Notes under the pieces: generated by a model
What the model was told of the DNA's origin: nothing
The model's input: only the letters and a program-made list of their open reading frames with translations
Databases searched by the model: none
Shown here: positions 1-6,338 of the stretch, piece by piece
How positions within the stretch are numbered: the first letter of the stretch is position 1
How the letters are laid out: each line of letters opens with the position of its first letter
Translations under genes and position numbers: made by a program
DNA from: Ruminococcaceae bacterium UBA4306
GTDB taxonomy: Bacteria; Bacillota; Clostridia; Oscillospirales; Acutalibacteraceae
DNA: 9,991 nucleotides
Direction: 5' to 3'
Assembly (NCBI GenBank): GCA_002394725.1
Contig: DGUQ01000096.1
Coordinates: forward strand, 1 to 9,991

Positions 1-428
1 TCATCAAGGCGCTCGTGCCCGGCTACACCAAGGCGAAGGAGACGATGTACATCTTCTTCTATCGCTACTGCGGTTCGATCGCGGCGATGGCGCTGGTCGT
101 CTTGCTCAGCTGGATCTGTACCTCGATCCGCCATGCCGGCAGGGGCAATACGCTGCGCAACTTCTTTGAGTTCGTCGGCATGTATTCGATGGAATACTAC
201 ATGATCTATCTGAACCTCAACCACTATCTGGAGCGCATCTACAAGATTCCCTCGGCTCATCCCGAGGCGCAGATCATGCTGTATTTCGGCAGCTTTGCCG
301 CTTCGCTGGTGCTGTGCGCCCTGACCGGAAAGTTCTGTAACTTCTTCATGGATTATATGCGCAGAAAGCCGAAGAATTATGATCAGCTCAGAGCGGAGAG
401 AAAAGCGTTAAAGGCAAAGAAGCATTAA
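1..428 (+). CDS. C-terminal part of integral-membrane protein, probably acyltransferase-3 family (5' end outside window)
   Basis: The reading frame is open from the first complete codon at position 3 to TAA at 426-428, so the start lies upstream of the window. About 141 residues are visible. There are two clear hydrophobic segments: one around SIAAMALVVLLSWI near the visible N-terminus and one around LYFGSFAASLVLCAL in the second half. Between them is FFEFVGMYSMEYYMIYL. This resembles the G-x-x-S-x-x-x-Y-x-I-Y pattern in the late membrane helices of acyltransferase-3 proteins, which transfer acyl groups to cell-surface sugars or lipids. The tail is very basic (RRKPKNYDQLRAERKALKAKKH) and should be cytoplasmic. 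The catalytic N-terminal histidine region of that family is not in the window, so the family call rests on the C-terminal pattern alone; another polytopic membrane protein is possible. A hairpin terminator follows 40 bp downstream. Confidence 0.6.
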   Translation, partial: IKALVPGYTKAKETMYIFFYRYCGSIAAMALVVLLSWICTSIRHAGRGNTLRNFFEFVGMYSMEYYMIYLNLNHYLERIYKIPSAHPEAQIMLYFGSFAASLVLCALTGKFCNFFMDYMRRKPKNYDQLRAERKALKAKKH

Positions 429-468
429 GTGAGGAGTCGATGGTGGACTCCGTCTATACCTGTATCAT

Positions 469-508
469 AATAACGCTCGTGACCTTTTAGAGAGTCACGA
501 GCGTTATT
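469..508. terminator. Hairpin terminator between convergent genes
   Basis: A perfect 15-bp stem (469-483 paired with 494-508, arms containing CGCTCGTGAC / GTCACGAGCG) encloses a 10-nt loop. On the plus strand the stem runs into TTATTTT, as expected for intrinsic termination of the membrane-protein gene. On the minus strand the flank is only moderately T-rich (ATTATGATA), so it may also stop guaD transcription, but less clearly. Confidence 0.88.
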
Positions 509-528
509 TTCATATCTTTGGTATATTG

Positions 529-586
529 ATCCAAAACGCGTCAGCGTTTCCCACAACCATTCACCATTCACTATTCACCATTCACT
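529..586 (+). repeat. Composite repeat, copy 1: small hairpin plus four ATTCAC(C/T) heptamers
   Basis: The element starts ATCCAAAACGC and contains a 6-bp stem AAACGC / GCGTTT with a 4-nt loop (GTCA). It then reads CCCAC and ends in exactly four tandem heptamers at 559-586, alternating ATTCACC and ATTCACT. A second copy with the same order lies at 3573-3631. The heptamer array overlaps the last codons and the stop codon of guaD on the opposite strand. Confidence 0.8.
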
Positions 587-1855
587 AACCAAAGCGCCCC
601 TGCAATACTTAGCCCTCAGCGCCTTGATATCGCCGCCGAGGTAGATCGCTCTCTCTAGGCGCTCGTGCAGGCTCAGCTCTTGCGGATGGGGGAGGAGGCT
701 GTCGTCGAGGATGACCGCGTCACATTCGTAGCCTTTTTCAAAGGAGCCGACCTTGCCGAAGAAAGCGCCGCCGCCCTTGGTCGCCAGATAAAAGACCTCG
801 GTGACGTTCAGCGGCTTTTGGCGTTGATCGACCAGCCGCCAGTACAGCCGGCTTGCCTGCAGCGCGTCCACCATCGCGGTGAACATGCTCTCGCTGTGAC
901 CGCCGGCGACGTCTGAGCCGAGTCCGAGGTTCATGTCCAGATCAAGGTACCTGCGCATCGGCGCGATACCCGAGGCGACGTTGGTGTTCGACGCCGGACA
1001 GTGCGCGATGAACACGCCGTTCTCCTTCATGCGCGCTATCTCGTTGTCGTCGGAGTACACGCAGTGCGCCATAATGGTCTTTTCATCCTTGCCGAACAGC
1101 CCGAAGCGGTTATACGTTTCGCCGTAATTCTCCGCCCACGGACACAATTCCCTGACCCATTCCACCTCGCCGGGGTTCTCGCTCAGGTGCGACTGCACGC
1201 GCACCCCGTATTGGCGGCTCAGCTCGCCCAAGCCCTGCATCAGCTCGTCGGTGCATGAGGGCGTAAAGCGCGGCGTGATGATGGGCGCGGTATTTTTGTA
1301 TTTGTGCTGTGTTTCTTTGATGAAGCGTTCGGTGTCGGCGAGGGAAGCCTTTGCAGAGGCTTCACGCAGCTCGTCGGGGGAGTTGCGATCCATGTTGACC
1401 TTGCCCACGAAGCTGACTGCGCCGCTCTTTTCGAGCTTATCCATCAAGAGCTCGGTCGCCTCTCTGTGCAGCGTGCCAAAGACCGCGAGGCGTGTGGTGG
1501 CGCTCCTTTTGACCGCGTCGGCGAAGATGGTATACGCTTTGTCGGCATAGCTGAGATCGCCGTACTTGCTCTCCTCGGGGAAGGCGTAGGTGTTCAGCCA
1601 GTCGAGCAGCTCTCTGTCCATGCCCAGACCGCGGTAGGCGTACTGCGGCGCGTGGATGTGCAGATCGACCATGCCCGGCATGACCAGCATGCCGCTGTAG
1701 TCGTGGATCTTCAGAGGGGCGTACTGTTCGGGAACGGCGTCAAAAACGCCCTGCGAGATACCGTCCTCGCATACCAGATAGCCGCCCTCATACGTGATCA
1801 GCGTGTTCTTATCGGTGCTGTAGCAGATATCGCCGTGGATGATGAAACTGTTCAT
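575..1855 (-). CDS. guaD: Guanine deaminase (amidohydrolase family)
   Basis: This cytosolic metal-dependent hydrolase should convert guanine to xanthine and ammonia in purine salvage. The 426-residue length suits the family. The metal-binding set is complete: HIH in PGMVDLHIHAPQYAYRG (H66, H68), H223 and E226 in QSHLSEN, H264 in MAHCVY, and D315 in GLGSDVAGGHSESM. Guanine-deaminase-specific stretches are also present: NMDRNSP (154-160), PRFTPSC (195-201) and AHCPASN (284-290). I chose the ATG at 1855 because AAGGAAG sits 6 nt upstream; a GTG at 1882 would add nine residues (MLSGQRKNT) with no better ribosome site. It is divergent from the nucleoside transporter operon, which supports a purine role, and has its own promoter at 1897-1925. 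The last residues (SEW) and the TGA stop are encoded inside the heptamer array described at 529-586. A different amidohydrolase substrate is possible but unlikely given the motif match. Confidence 0.94.
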   Translation of the reverse strand: MNSFIIHGDICYSTDKNTLITYEGGYLVCEDGISQGVFDAVPEQYAPLKIHDYSGMLVMPGMVDLHIHAPQYAYRGLGMDRELLDWLNTYAFPEESKYGDLSYADKAYTIFADAVKRSATTRLAVFGTLHREATELLMDKLEKSGAVSFVGKVNMDRNSPDELREASAKASLADTERFIKETQHKYKNTAPIITPRFTPSCTDELMQGLGELSRQYGVRVQSHLSENPGEVEWVRELCPWAENYGETYNRFGLFGKDEKTIMAHCVYSDDNEIARMKENGVFIAHCPASNTNVASGIAPMRRYLDLDMNLGLGSDVAGGHSESMFTAMVDALQASRLYWRLVDQRQKPLNVTEVFYLATKGGGAFFGKVGSFEKGYECDAVILDDSLLPHPQELSLHERLERAIYLGGDIKALRAKYCRGALVSEW

Positions 1856-1896
1856 AGTATTCTTCCTTTGTCCTGATAACACATTGTTATATTTTT

Positions 1897-1925
1897 ATTA
1901 TACTGCGGTGAAGGTCACCTTTCAA
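1897..1925 (-). promoter_or_regulatory. guaD promoter (sigma-A type)
   Basis: Read on the minus strand, TTGAAA (-35, 1925-1920) and TATAAT (-10, 1902-1897) are separated by 17 bp. Transcription would begin near 1890, giving a leader of about 35 nt before the ATG at 1855. Both hexamers are at or near consensus. Confidence 0.72.
1907..1924. promoter_or_regulatory. Candidate operator inside guaD promoter
   Basis: Two overlapping palindromes occupy the spacer and the edge of the -35 of the guaD promoter: GGTGA-AGG-TCACC (1907-1919) and AAGGT-C-ACCTT (1911-1921). Position over the promoter fits a repressor site. No regulator can be named, and it does not resemble the B. subtilis PurR box. Confidence 0.35.
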
Positions 1926-2032
1926 TATAAAATCGCTTTTTTCCGCAACAGAAATTTAATGATCGGTTAGCAATGGCTCTTGTTCACAATTTGTTAAAAA
2001 TGATAAAATAAGCCCTGTTAAGAGTTACAAAT

Positions 2033-2055
2033 TTGACACAATAATGGATTGTCAA
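2033..2055. promoter_or_regulatory. Inverted repeat overlapping the -35 of the transporter promoter (candidate operator)
   Basis: TTGACA (2033-2038) and TGTCAA (2050-2055) form 6-bp inverted arms around 11 bp. An inner CAAT / ATTG pair (2039-2042, 2048-2051) gives an alternative register. The right arm covers the -35 hexamer at 2049-2054, so a bound protein would block polymerase. Function is inferred from placement only. Confidence 0.4.
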
Positions 2056-2077
2056 GCGAAGTCAATTTATGTATAAT
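2049..2077 (+). promoter_or_regulatory. Promoter of the BMP-family nucleoside transporter operon
   Basis: TTGTCA (2049-2054) and a perfect TATAAT (2072-2077) are 17 bp apart. The predicted start is near 2084, leaving a leader of about 66 nt before the ATG at 2150. This is the only near-consensus sigma-A promoter I see ahead of the operon. A much weaker pair around 1980-2009 is possible. Confidence 0.8.
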
Positions 2078-2090
2078 TTATTTGTCAGAC

Positions 2091-2111
2091 GTGTTCCTGT
2101 TTGGGGGACAC
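2091..2111 (+). other. Small hairpin in the transporter mRNA leader
   Basis: GTGTTCC (2091-2097) can pair with GGGACAC (2105-2111), including one G-U pair, around a 7-nt loop. It lies within about ten bases of the predicted transcript 5' end, so it may stabilise the mRNA. It is too small to be a purine riboswitch, and no switch core is visible in the leader. Confidence 0.4.
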
Positions 2112-2149
2112 AATGTAAAAATCCTTAATAGAATTATTAGGAGGAAAAA

Positions 2150-3424
2150 ATGAAGAAAATTATCGCTATGCTTTTAGTTGCTCTGTTTGTATGCGGCGCT
2201 CTCGCTGCGTGCGGCGGCTCCAAGCCTGCCGACAACAATAACAACAGCGCGGCTACTGCTGACCAGAAGAAGTCTGACTTCAAGGCCGGTTTCATCTTCC
2301 TGCATGATGAGAACTCCACCTATGACCTCAACTTCATCAACGCTGCCAAGGCTGCTTGTGAGAAACTCGGTGTAGAGTGCATCCTCAAGACCAACATCGA
2401 CGAGTCCAACGCCTGCAAAGAGACCGCTCTTGATTTAGTCGATCAGGGCTGCGGCTTTGTATTCGCTGATTCCTTCGGTCATGAGTCCTACATGATTGAG
2501 GCTGCCAAGGCGAACCCCAAGGTTCAGTTTGCTCACGCGACCGGTACCATGGCGCACACCGAGAAGCTCGATAACTATCACAATGCTTTCGCTTCCATCT
2601 ACGAAGGCCGTTACCTCGCCGGCGTTGCCGCGGGTCTCAAGCTCAACGAGATGATCGAGAGCGGCAAGATCACCGCTGACAAGGCGAAGATCGGTTATGT
2701 CGGCGCTTACACCTACGCAGAGGTTAAGTCCGGTTACACCTCCTTCTTCCTCGGCGCTCGCTCCATCTGCCCGACTGCTACCATGGAGGTACAGTTCACC
2801 GGTTCATGGTATGACGAGACCCTCGAGAAGGAAGCTGCTACCACCCTGATCAACAACGGCTGCGTCCTGATTTCTCAGCATGCTGACTCCATGGGCGCTC
2901 CGACCGCTTGTGAGGACGCCGGTGTTCCCAACGTTTCCTACAACGGTTCTACTCTGGCTTCCTGCCCCAACACCTTTATCGTATCCTCCAGAATCGACTG
3001 GACTCCCTACCTCGAGTATGCCATCAAGGCTGCGATGAACGGCGACAAGATCGACGCTGACTGGACCGGTACGCTGGGCACCAAGTCCGTTGTCCTGACC
3101 GAGGTCAACGACAAGGCTGCCGCGAAGGATACTCAGGCGAAGATCGACGAGGTCAAGGCGAAGCTCGAGAGCGGTGAGCTCCACGTATTCGATACCAAGG
3201 CCTTCACCGTGACCGTTGACGAGTCTAAGCAGCTCAACATCGGCGCTAAGGTTGACGGCGACGGTCATTTGACCAGCTACATGGCTGACGTCGATACCGA
3301 CGAGGCATTCGCAGGCGACACCGAGGTAATCTCTGACGGTTACTTCCATGAGTCCGAATACCGTTCCGCTCCTTACTTTGCTCTGGACATCGACGGCATC
3401 ACCCTGCTGAACACCAAGTTCTAA
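2150..3424 (+). CDS. BMP-family (PnrA-like) substrate-binding lipoprotein, purine nucleoside ABC transporter
   Basis: This is the extracellular receptor of the transporter encoded downstream; by family it should bind purine nucleosides and present them to the permeases. The N-terminus is a lipoprotein signal: MKK, a hydrophobic stretch, then lipobox L-A-A-C with lipidated C21, followed by a flexible Asn/Ser/Ala linker (about 25-40). The BMP fold begins at DFKAGFIFLHDENSTYDLNF (43-62), matching the family's ligand-site start. GFVFADSFGH (102-111), YEGRYLAGVAAG (151-162) and KIGYVGAYTYAEVKSG (180-195) are further typical segments. At 424 residues it is longer than many family members; the extra length is a C-terminal region after about residue 345. 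The start is supported by AGGAGG 5 nt upstream. Codon choice is strongly biased (AAG, CTC, ACC), consistent with high expression. Order and family match B. subtilis NupN. The precise ligand is inferred. Confidence 0.92.
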   Translation: MKKIIAMLLVALFVCGALAACGGSKPADNNNNSAATADQKKSDFKAGFIFLHDENSTYDLNFINAAKAACEKLGVECILKTNIDESNACKETALDLVDQGCGFVFADSFGHESYMIEAAKANPKVQFAHATGTMAHTEKLDNYHNAFASIYEGRYLAGVAAGLKLNEMIESGKITADKAKIGYVGAYTYAEVKSGYTSFFLGARSICPTATMEVQFTGSWYDETLEKEAATTLINNGCVLISQHADSMGAPTACEDAGVPNVSYNGSTLASCPNTFIVSSRIDWTPYLEYAIKAAMNGDKIDADWTGTLGTKSVVLTEVNDKAAAKDTQAKIDEVKAKLESGELHVFDTKAFTVTVDESKQLNIGAKVDGDGHLTSYMADVDTDEAFAGDTEVISDGYFHESEYRSAPYFALDIDGITLLNTKF

Positions 3425-3441
3425 TTTAACGATCCAATACT

Positions 3442-3475
3442 GTAAAGGGAAGCTGTTTTCACGGCTTCCCTTTAC
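3442..3475 (+). terminator. Hairpin after the lipoprotein gene (leaky terminator or mRNA 3' protector)
   Basis: A perfect 12-bp stem, GTAAAGGGAAGC (3442-3453) with GCTTCCCTTTAC (3464-3475), encloses a 10-nt loop 17 bp after the lipoprotein stop codon. The T-run behind it is poor (GTGGTTTATAG), so partial read-through is likely. Such a hairpin would give more binding protein than membrane components, a common arrangement in ABC operons. The effect is inferred. Confidence 0.68.
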
Positions 3476-3490
3476 GTGGTTTATAGTTCA

Positions 3491-3631
3491 AGTGAATAGT
3501 GAATGGTGAATAGTGAATAGTGAAGGGCGGGATACCCGCACCCTTTTATAGTAATGTGATCACATAATACCAATCCAAAACGCCTCAAGCGTTTCCCACC
3601 ATTATTCATTATTCATTTTTCATTATTCACT
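3491..3631. repeat. Composite repeat, copy 2: inverted heptamer arrays flanking hairpins, inside the transporter operon
   Basis: The left array (3491-3525) has five heptamers of the form (A/G)GTGAAT, the last imperfect. The right array (3604-3631) has four in the opposite orientation (ATTCATT, ATTCATT, TTTCATT, ATTCACT), so the whole looks like a long imperfect inverted repeat. Between them are a GC-rich hairpin GCGGG-ATA-CCCGC (3527-3539) followed by CCCTTTT, a 12-bp perfect palindrome ATGTGATCACAT (3554-3565), and the AAACGC / GCGTTT hairpin. The segment 3573-3631 matches copy 1 at 529-586. It ends 9 bp before the ribosome site of the ATPase gene. Confidence 0.78.
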
Positions 3632-3654
3632 CAAAAGAAGAGGGGGTTAATTCT

Positions 3655-5202
3655 TTGGAGAATAACGCGGCAGTCAGCTTCCGCCATATCACCAAGGCGT
3701 TCGGCACCAAGGTCGTTGCCAACAAGGACGTCTCGATGGATATCATGCGCGGAGAGATCCTCGCGCTGCTGGGCGAAAACGGTTCCGGTAAGACTACCCT
3801 GATGAACATGCTCTCGGGCATTTATCATCAGGATTCCGGCGAGATCTTCGTCAACGGTGAAGAGGCGTATATCAACTCGCCCAAGGACGCCTATGCCTTA
3901 GGTATCGGCATGATCCACCAGCACTTTAAGCTGGTAGACGTCTTTTCCGCTACCGAAAATGTGGCGCTGGGCATGGATAAAAAGACAACCGGCGGCGCGA
4001 AGGAGATCGCGAAGGCGATCACCGAGATATGCGACCGCTACGGCTTTGACGTAGATCCCAAGAAAAAGGTCTACAACATGACCGTATCCCAGAAGCAGAC
4101 GCTCGAGATCGTCAAGGCGCTGTATCGCGGCGCGAATATCCTGATCCTCGACGAGCCCACCGCCGTCCTCACACCGCAGGAAACGGACAAGCTCTTTGCC
4201 GTACTGCGCAATATGAAGGCGGACGGCAAGTCTATCATCATCATCACTCATAAGCTCAACGAGGTTCTCGCGATCTCCGACCGCGTCGCCATCCTGCGCA
4301 AGGGTGAATATATCGACACCGTCAAAACGAGTGAGGCGACTGTCCAGTCGCTGACCGATATGATGGTCGGTCAGAAGGTCGAGCTGGATATCGAGCGCCC
4401 CGAGGTCGGGGATAAACAGCTGCGGCTGTCCATCGAGCACCTCACCTGTCTGGACAAATACGGCGTGACCGCGCTGGATGACGTCAGTCTTGAGGCGTAC
4501 GGCGGCGAGATCCTCGGCATCGCCGGTATCTCCGGCTCCGGACAGAAGCAGCTCTTAGAAGCCGTCGCCGGTCTGCAGCCGGCACAAGAGGGCGCGTCCA
4601 TCACCTATATCGATCCCGAAAGCGGCAGCAAGGAGGAGCTGATCGGCAAATCCGTTACGGAGATCAAAAAGAGGGGCGTGGCCCTCTCCTTCGTGCCCGA
4701 GGATCGACTCGGCATGGGTCTGGTCGGCGCGATGGGCATGTCCGACAACATGATGCTGCGCTCCTATGAAAAGGGTCACAGCCCTTTTACCAACCGAAAA
4801 GCGCCGCGTGAATTGGCGATCAAGGTCAGGGATGAGCTCGAGGTCGTCACCCCCGGTATCTCCACGCCCGTCCGCAAGCTCTCGGGCGGTAACGTCCAGA
4901 AGGTGCTGGTCGGTCGTGAGATCGCCTCCGATCCTACGGTGCTGATGGCGGCGTACGCGGTGCGCGGTCTGGATATCAACACATCCTATACCATCTACAG
5001 ACTCTTAAATGAACAGAAGAAAAAGGGCGTCGCCGTCATCTATGTCGGCGAGGATCTCGACGTTCTGCTGGCGCTGTGCGACCGTATCGCGGTGCTGTGC
5101 GGCGGCAAGCTCAACGGTATCGTTGACGGCAGAACCGCTACAAAGGAAGAGGTCGGTCTGATGATGACCAACCTGAATACCGAAGAAAAGGAGGGAGAAT
5201 GA
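3655..5202 (+). CDS. BMP-type nucleoside ABC transporter ATPase (two nucleotide-binding domains in one chain)
   Basis: This cytoplasmic subunit powers import through the two permeases encoded next. Domain 1 has Walker A GENGSGKT (40-47), Q89, Walker B ILILDEP (162-168) and switch H199, but its signature loop is MTVSQKQ (142-148) rather than LSGGQ. Domain 2 has a Walker A-like AGISGSGQKQ without the lysine (about 290-299), an intact-looking LSGGN signature (409-413), and AAYAVRGLD (432-440) where the Walker B acidic residues would be. Only one composite ATP site therefore looks catalytic. At 515 residues it has the normal length for the NupO/YufO group. The start is TTG at 3655, with AGGGGG 8 nt upstream; no better-placed ATG or GTG is seen. 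The stop overlaps the next gene's start in an ATGA junction. The upstream gap of 230 bp holds a hairpin and a composite repeat, but no clear separate promoter. Confidence 0.93.
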   Translation: MENNAAVSFRHITKAFGTKVVANKDVSMDIMRGEILALLGENGSGKTTLMNMLSGIYHQDSGEIFVNGEEAYINSPKDAYALGIGMIHQHFKLVDVFSATENVALGMDKKTTGGAKEIAKAITEICDRYGFDVDPKKKVYNMTVSQKQTLEIVKALYRGANILILDEPTAVLTPQETDKLFAVLRNMKADGKSIIIITHKLNEVLAISDRVAILRKGEYIDTVKTSEATVQSLTDMMVGQKVELDIERPEVGDKQLRLSIEHLTCLDKYGVTALDDVSLEAYGGEILGIAGISGSGQKQLLEAVAGLQPAQEGASITYIDPESGSKEELIGKSVTEIKKRGVALSFVPEDRLGMGLVGAMGMSDNMMLRSYEKGHSPFTNRKAPRELAIKVRDELEVVTPGISTPVRKLSGGNVQKVLVGREIASDPTVLMAAYAVRGLDINTSYTIYRLLNEQKKKGVAVIYVGEDLDVLLALCDRIAVLCGGKLNGIVDGRTATKEEVGLMMTNLNTEEKEGE

Positions 5203-6338
5203 TGACAACAACAAAAGCCGTGACAAGGGAAGCGAGCTCCAAAGAGAAGCCGTTCCATATCGTCAAGCGCACGGACATGCCGACATGGAAGTCGTGGATG
5301 ATCCGTATCCTTTCCGTTCTCGCCTCTTTGATCGTTTGCGCGATCATCATCGTTCTGGTTACGGGCGATAATCCCCTTGAGGTCTACGGTACCATGATCA
5401 AGGGCGCTGTCGGCTCCGCGCGCCGTGTGTGGGTGCTGCTGCAGGAGGTCGCGCTGCTGTTATGCGTTTCCCTCGCCGTTACCCCCGCGTTCAAGATGCG
5501 ATTTTGGAACATCGGCGCCGAGGGTCAGGTACTCATGGGCGGCTTGGGCGCGACGGCGGTCATGCTGCTGCTCGGTCACAAGCTCCCTGCTCCCGTGGTG
5601 CTGGTGCTGGTCATCGTCGTCAGCATCCTCTGCGGCGCGATCTGGGGCGTCATCCCGGCGGTGTTCAAGGCGTTCTGGAACACCAATGAGACCCTCTTCA
5701 CCCTGATGATGAACTACATCGCGATCCAGATCGTTTCCTACTTCACCTATGTCTGGTCGTCCAACAAGGGTAACAACGTCATCAATACCATCAACACCGA
5801 TAACCATGCCGGCTGGCTGAATCTGCCCCAGTCGGTGGACAAATACGGTTATCTGCTCAATATCATCATCGTCGCCGTGCTCACCGTGCTGATGTACTTC
5901 TACCTCAACCGCTCCAAGCAGGGCTATGAGATCGCCGTCGTCGGCGAGAGCGTCAATACCGCGCGCTATGCCGGTATCAACGTCAAGAAGGTCATCATCC
6001 GCACCATGCTGATCTCCGGCGCGTTATGCGGCGTCGCCGGTATGCTGCTGGTATCGGGTACCGACCATACCATCACCCCCAACACCGCCGCCGGCAGAGG
6101 CTTTACCGCGATCATGGTATCCTGGCTTGCCAAATTCAATCCGCTGTTCATGGTGCTGACCTCCCTGCTGCTCGTGTTCATGGAGCGCGGCGCGATCGAG
6201 ATCTCTACCGTATTCGGACTCAACACCTCTTTCTCGGAGATCATTGCCGGTATTATCATCTTCTTCATCATCGGCTCCGAGTTCTTTATCAACTACAGTA
6301 TCAAGAGAACACACGCGAAGGAGGTTGAGTCGAAATGA
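5199..6338 (+). CDS. BMP-type nucleoside ABC transporter permease 1 (BPD_transp_2 family)
   Basis: This is one half of the membrane channel for the nucleoside importer. It has 379 residues with about eight to ten hydrophobic segments; the first is at about 34-56 after a charged cytoplasmic N-terminus. FKMRFWNIGAEGQ (98-110) is the characteristic loop of the NupP/YufP type. NTNETLFTLMMNYIA (161-175) and GYEIAVVGESVNTARYAGI (242-260) fit the conserved cytoplasmic region that contacts the ATPase. The ATG at 5199 overlaps the ATPase stop (ATGA). A second ATG at 5202 lies 7 nt behind AGGAGG (5189-5194), against 4 nt for the first, so translation may begin one codon later. Either way translation should be coupled to the gene upstream. 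Its partner permease follows, also with an ATGA overlap. Confidence 0.92.
   Translation: MMTTTKAVTREASSKEKPFHIVKRTDMPTWKSWMIRILSVLASLIVCAIIIVLVTGDNPLEVYGTMIKGAVGSARRVWVLLQEVALLLCVSLAVTPAFKMRFWNIGAEGQVLMGGLGATAVMLLLGHKLPAPVVLVLVIVVSILCGAIWGVIPAVFKAFWNTNETLFTLMMNYIAIQIVSYFTYVWSSNKGNNVINTINTDNHAGWLNLPQSVDKYGYLLNIIIVAVLTVLMYFYLNRSKQGYEIAVVGESVNTARYAGINVKKVIIRTMLISGALCGVAGMLLVSGTDHTITPNTAAGRGFTAIMVSWLAKFNPLFMVLTSLLLVFMERGAIEISTVFGLNTSFSEIIAGIIIFFIIGSEFFINYSIKRTHAKEVESK

Noticed and set aside
1304..1876. Plus-strand open frame of 190 codons opposite guaD
   Set aside because: It is antisense to a well-supported guanine deaminase whose catalytic motifs are all intact; it arises from codon bias on the other strand.
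2033..2038. Perfect TTGACA as the -35 of the transporter promoter
   Set aside because: The only good -10 (TATAAT at 2072) is 33 bp away. TTGTCA at 2049-2054 gives the correct 17-bp spacing, so TTGACA is better read as the left arm of an inverted repeat.
2084..2149. Purine or guanine riboswitch in the transporter leader
   Set aside because: The leader is only about 66 nt with a single 7-bp hairpin; the three-helix junction core of purine riboswitches is not present.
2804..3349. Minus-strand open frame of 181 codons within the lipoprotein gene
   Set aside because: The plus-strand frame has lipobox, BMP motifs, promoter and ribosome site; the reverse frame has none of these.
3491..3631. Insertion sequence or transposon inside the operon
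   Set aside because: There is no transposase and no room for one, and no clear target duplication flanks the arrays. A small non-autonomous element remains possible and is reported as a repeat.
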